Shown here: positions 5,417 through 9,294 of the stretch, piece after piece
Layout of the letters: each line of letters starts with the position of its first letter
Position numbering within the stretch: position 1 is the stretch's first letter
DNA from: CAZNPW01 sp964575185
GTDB lineage: Bacteria; Pseudomonadota; Alphaproteobacteria; Rhodobacterales; Rhodobacteraceae
Reading direction: 5' to 3'
Assembly (NCBI GenBank): GCA_964575185.1
Contig: CAZNPW010000090.1
Span: forward strand, 1 to 9,294
Length of the DNA: 9,294 bases
Translations under genes and position numbers: made by a program
Notes under the pieces: generated by a model
The model's input: the letters and a program-made list of their open reading frames with translations, nothing else
Databases searched by the model: none
Told to the model about the DNA's origin: nothing

Positions 5417-6286
5417 CTAGCCCAGATGCCGCATCACGAAGGTCGGCGACAGCATCCGGGCCGACAGCCAGCCCTCCAGCCCCGCCGCCTCCGGCCCCAG
5501 GTCCGGCTCGGCGATGCCGCCGGTCAGGAACAGCGTGTCGAGCCCCTCGGCGATGCCGCCGCGGATGTCGGTGTCGATGCCGTCGCCGATGCACAGGATC
5601 TGCGGGTCGGGCCGGTCGAGGATCGCCGCCAGCCTGCGGCGGGCGAGGTCGTAGACCGGCGGGTGCGGCTTGCCGAAATACAGCACCCGCCCGCCCTCGC
5701 GCGCATAGGCCTCGGCCAGTGCGCCCGCGCACCACAGAAGCCGCTCGCCCATGTGGACCACGATGTCGGGGTTGGCGCACAGCATCGGCAGCCCCCGCAC
5801 CCGCGCCGCAAGCAGCGTCGCGCGGTAGTCCCCGGGCGTCTCGGTCAGGTCGTCGCGCAGGCCGGTGCAGACGATCCCCTCGGCCTCCTCCAGCGGAACC
5901 TCGGCGATCGGCCCGGTCGCAGCGGCGGCCACGTCGGGCGCGAGGTCGGTAAAAAAGCTGCGGTCCTTCTCCGCCCCGATGAAGTGCACCCGGTGGCCCA
6001 CCGCCCCCGTCACCAGCGCAAGCTGCGCCGCGTCGCCCGAACTCGCGATCTCGTCCCAGCAGTCGCGCGGCACGCCGATCCGGGCCAGCTGCGCCTCCAC
6101 GCTCGCCTTCGGGCGGGGGGAGTTGGTCAGCAGCAGCACCCGGCCGCCGCCCGCCCGGAACACCCGCAGCGCATCGACTGCCGCGGGAAACGCCCGCACC
6201 CCGTCGTGCAGGCAGCCCCAGAGGTCGCAGAAGACCGCGTCGTAGCGGCCCGCCAGCGCATCGAGGCTGATAATCCGTCCGGTCAC
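5417..6286 (-). CDS. TIGR01459-type HAD-family hydrolase (subfamily IIA)
   Basis: This encodes a 289-residue HAD-superfamily protein, probably a phosphatase of the NagD-like subfamily IIA. Motif I is FCDLWGCLHDG (19-29) with nucleophile D21. The position two residues later, Asp in most HAD phosphatases, is Trp here; as I recall, DLWG is normal for this subgroup. Motif II is LLLTNSPRP (51-59). Motif III has the lysine in YFGKPHPPVYD (203-213), and motif IV is CIGDGIDTDIRGG (232-244), with D235 and D240 as likely Mg2+ ligands. The cap domain lies between residues 80 and 200. The start is GTG (complement of 6284-6286), which overlaps the pyrophosphatase stop as GTGA. The first internal Met is at residue 168, after motifs I and II. 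The gene is followed by the tandem palindromes. The substrate is unknown. Confidence 0.93.
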   Translation of the reverse strand: MTGRIISLDALAGRYDAVFCDLWGCLHDGVRAFPAAVDALRVFRAGGGRVLLLTNSPRPKASVEAQLARIGVPRDCWDEIASSGDAAQLALVTGAVGHRVHFIGAEKDRSFFTDLAPDVAAAATGPIAEVPLEEAEGIVCTGLRDDLTETPGDYRATLLAARVRGLPMLCANPDIVVHMGERLLWCAGALAEAYAREGGRVLYFGKPHPPVYDLARRRLAAILDRPDPQILCIGDGIDTDIRGGIAEGLDTLFLTGGIAEPDLGPEAAGLEGWLSARMLSPTFVMRHLG

Positions 6287-7203
6287 AGCTTCAGCGCGGG
6301 GATGATCTGCTTCTTGCGGCTCATGATGCCGGGCAGCACCACCGTGTCGCCGGTGACGGTCGCGCCGAAGGACGCCTCGGCGATGCGCCTGGTCAGGTCG
6401 TCCGGGACCAGCAGCGTCGCCTCCTCGCGCAGGATGTCGACGATGAACAGCAGCACCTGCGCCGCCCCGTCCTCGGCCGCGACGGCGGGCATCGCCGCCA
6501 TCAGGGCGTCCTTCCGTGCCAGCAGCACCTGCGGCGCGGTCGTCTCCAGCACGCTGACGCGCAGGTCGTGGCCGTCCACGGTGTATTCCTTGCTGTCCAT
6601 GCGCAGCAGTGCTGCGTCGGAATAGGCCGACACGTCCGACTTCGCCGCGAACATCGCGTCGGCATGGGCGGCGATGTCGACCCCCAGGTCGGCCGCGAGC
6701 CCTTCGGCCACCGCGCGGTCGTGCGGCGTGGTGGTGGGCGAGCGGAAGGCGAGCGTGTCCGACAGGATGCAGGACAGCATCGCGCCCCGGATCTCGCGCG
6801 GAAGCCGCGCCACGTCGGCCCCCATGATGTCGTGCATCACCGTCGCCGTGCAGGCGAGCGGCCGGATCGCCACGTCGATCGGCACGCGCGTCCTCAGCCC
6901 GCCCACCAGCATGTGGTGGTCGATGACCGCCATCACCTGCGCGTCATTGATCGACGGAGGGAGCTCGGCGGGGTTGTTGGTGTCGACGATCACCACCCGG
7001 TCCTCCGCGGTCACGTCGGCGATGACCGCGGGTTTCTCCAGGCCCCAGTGGGCCAGCAGGAACGCGGCCTCGGTGTTCGGCTCGCCCAGAAGGCGCGGCG
7101 CGGCCGCGGTGCCGCGGACATGGGTCAGATACCAGGCCCAGACGATGGCCGACAGCGTGCTGTCGGTGTCGGGCGACGTGTGGCCGAAGACGAGCGTGGT
7201 CAT
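6283..7203 (-). CDS. ppaC: Manganese-dependent inorganic pyrophosphatase (family II, DHH)
   Basis: This encodes a 306-residue cytosolic enzyme that hydrolyses pyrophosphate to phosphate, pulling biosynthetic reactions forward. It belongs to the DHH superfamily, not the common Ppa fold. The N-terminal domain has GHTSPDTDS (7-15: ligands H8, D12, D14), VDTNN (73-77: D74), the DHH motif (95-97) and SDTLAFRSPTTTPHD (148-162: D149). The C-terminal domain has MDSKEYTVDG and the substrate-binding SRKKQIIP (295-302). Numbering is within one residue of the Bacillus subtilis enzyme. Two motif changes are visible relative to it: GHxN to GHTS and VDHN to VDTN. The ATG at 7203 was chosen from the family N-terminus; no strong Shine-Dalgarno is visible. 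It leads a two-gene operon with the HAD hydrolase and has a good promoter about 30 bases upstream. Confidence 0.96.
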   Translation of the reverse strand: MTTLVFGHTSPDTDSTLSAIVWAWYLTHVRGTAAAPRLLGEPNTEAAFLLAHWGLEKPAVIADVTAEDRVVIVDTNNPAELPPSINDAQVMAVIDHHMLVGGLRTRVPIDVAIRPLACTATVMHDIMGADVARLPREIRGAMLSCILSDTLAFRSPTTTPHDRAVAEGLAADLGVDIAAHADAMFAAKSDVSAYSDAALLRMDSKEYTVDGHDLRVSVLETTAPQVLLARKDALMAAMPAVAAEDGAAQVLLFIVDILREEATLLVPDDLTRRIAEASFGATVTGDTVVLPGIMSRKKQIIPALKL

Positions 7204-7233
7204 GGATGCGTCCAGAAGTGCGAGGTCCGCCGC

Positions 7234-7262
7234 GCTATAGCCGCGCCGGTCCGCCTTGTCAC
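7234..7262 (-). promoter_or_regulatory. Promoter of the pyrophosphatase-HAD operon
   Basis: On the minus strand GTGACA (complement of 7257-7262) and TATAGC (complement of 7234-7239) are exactly 17 bases apart. They match the sigma-70 consensus at 5/6 and 4/6, unusually good for this GC-rich DNA. Transcription would start near 7227, about 24 bases before the ATG at 7203. No other gene lies between, so this probably drives both genes. Confidence 0.55.
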
Positions 7263-7358
7263 GCCGCACCGGCGCGGCGGACACCGACCTCGCCGCGACG
7301 CCCTCCGACAGGCCGGTCCGCCCGCGCATGAAGCTTCCGTGACCCGGCCGCGCGGGTG

Positions 7359-7387
7359 TTGACTCGCCGCGACGACTTTCCTACATG
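7359..7387 (+). promoter_or_regulatory. groESL promoter
   Basis: TTGACT (7359-7364) and TACATG (7382-7387) are separated by exactly 17 bases. The -35 matches the sigma-70 consensus at 5/6, the -10 at 3/6. The predicted start, near 7394, coincides with the left end of the CIRCE repeat, the placement expected for HrcA repression by blocking transcription initiation. A sigma-32-type promoter in the same place cannot be excluded, because heat-shock operons in this class often have one. Confidence 0.55.
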
Positions 7388-7391
7388 CCGC

Positions 7392-7424
7392 CCGTTGGCA
7401 CTCGGCCCGCCCGAGTGCCAACGG
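7392..7424. promoter_or_regulatory. CIRCE operator (HrcA binding site)
   Basis: The core is TTGGCACTC (7395-7403), a 9-base spacer (7404-7412) and GAGTGCCAA (7413-7421). This is the CIRCE arrangement (TTAGCACTC-N9-GAGTGCTAA) with the third base changed symmetrically in both arms. Complementarity extends three bases further on each side (CCG/CGG), giving perfect 12-bp arms. The repeat lies between the predicted transcription start and the groES start codon. CIRCE is the operator of the repressor HrcA, whose activity depends on GroEL, so the operon would be derepressed when GroEL is busy with unfolded protein. No hrcA is in this window. Confidence 0.95.
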
Positions 7425-7453
7425 TTGCAACGCAGGCAAAGGGAGTGCTCCAC

Positions 7454-7741
7454 ATGGCTTTCAAACCGCTGCATGACCGCGTTCTGGTCCGCCGCGTCCA
7501 GGGCGAGGAAAAGACCAAGGGCGGGCTCATCATCCCCGACACCGCCAAGGAAAAGCCCGCCGAGGGCGAGATCGTCTCGGTCGGCGAGGGCGCGCGCAAG
7601 GACTCGGGCGAGCTGATCGCGCCGTCGGTGAAGGCGGGCGACCGCATCCTGTTCGGCAAGTGGTCGGGCACCGAGGTGACGCTGAACGGCGAAGAGCTGC
7701 TGATCATGAAGGAATCGGACATCCTCGGCATCATCGCCTGA
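7454..7741 (+). CDS. groES: Co-chaperonin GroES (Hsp10)
   Basis: This encodes a 95-residue co-chaperonin that forms the seven-fold lid of the GroEL cage in the cytoplasm. The N-terminus MAFKPLHDRVLVRR (1-14), the GroEL-contacting mobile loop with KTKGGLIIPDTAKEKP (20-35), the VGEG turn (43-46), GDRILFGKWSGTEV (62-75) and the C-terminal LIMKESDILGIIA (83-95) are all intact. Length is normal. The ATG at 7454 has AAAGGGAG (7438-7445) at 8 bases' spacing. An in-frame ATG at 7385 overlaps the -10 box and precedes the CIRCE site, so it is not the start. Expression is expected to be heat-inducible through HrcA/CIRCE. groEL follows after 48 bases. Confidence 0.98.
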   Translation: MAFKPLHDRVLVRRVQGEEKTKGGLIIPDTAKEKPAEGEIVSVGEGARKDSGELIAPSVKAGDRILFGKWSGTEVTLNGEELLIMKESDILGIIA

Positions 7742-7789
7742 GCCATCCGCGCCCGGACCAGCATAAATCCAACATTCAGGAGACAGATC

Positions 7790-9294
<1,505 letters not shown>

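Noticed and set aside
4898..6625. Long rightward open frame (575 codons) across MaoC, the HAD hydrolase and the pyrophosphatase
   Set aside because: It is antisense to three well-supported genes and runs through the tandem palindromes. The composition is low-complexity and typical of a shadow frame.
7385..7453. Longer groES start at 7385
   Set aside because: It overlaps the -10 box and lies before the predicted transcription start and the CIRCE site. GroES proteins begin at MAFKPL or similar.

Overview
This is a gene-dense, very GC-rich stretch of chromosome. I read it as an alphaproteobacterium, most likely Rhodobacterales (Rhodobacter/Paracoccus-like). The reasons are the codon bias (G or C at nearly every third position), the sequence of the Prs, RibF and GroEL proteins, the CIRCE-controlled groESL operon, and a neighbourhood (YcgN, RibF, MaoC, HAD hydrolase, groESL) that I recall as typical of that group. 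Taxonomy and synteny are from memory, not from a search.

Layout. Left edge: the last 13 codons of an unidentified rightward gene, then a leftward minimal CDF-type cation transporter. Diverging from it is a two-gene rightward unit encoding an H-type lectin domain protein and an AHSA1/SRPBCC protein. Its second stop codon abuts the stop codon of leftward prs (PRPP synthetase) with no base between. Divergent from prs is a FkbM-type methyltransferase, whose stop codon interlocks with that of leftward ycgN. From here to about 7.2 kb everything is leftward, in two units: a Mn-dependent pyrophosphatase with a TIGR01459-like HAD hydrolase, then MaoC hydratase, ribF and ycgN. Two adjacent 22-bp palindromes separate the units. 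Right edge: divergent groES and groEL (groEL cut by the window end), behind a sigma-70-like promoter and a perfect 12-bp-arm CIRCE operator.

How the genes fit together. The content is mostly housekeeping: PRPP supply (Prs), FMN/FAD synthesis (RibF), pyrophosphate removal (PpaC), acyl-CoA hydration (MaoC) and protein folding (GroESL). Compaction is strong. Two operon junctions use a four-base GTGA overlap in which the downstream gene starts with GTG, and two convergent pairs have touching or overlapping stop codons.

I found no mobile element, CRISPR array, tRNA/rRNA gene, phage gene or defence cassette, and no clear case for a new multi-gene system. The least explained items are the tandem palindromes at 5369-5413, the lectin/AHSA1 pair, and the metal-site change in the short CDF transporter.
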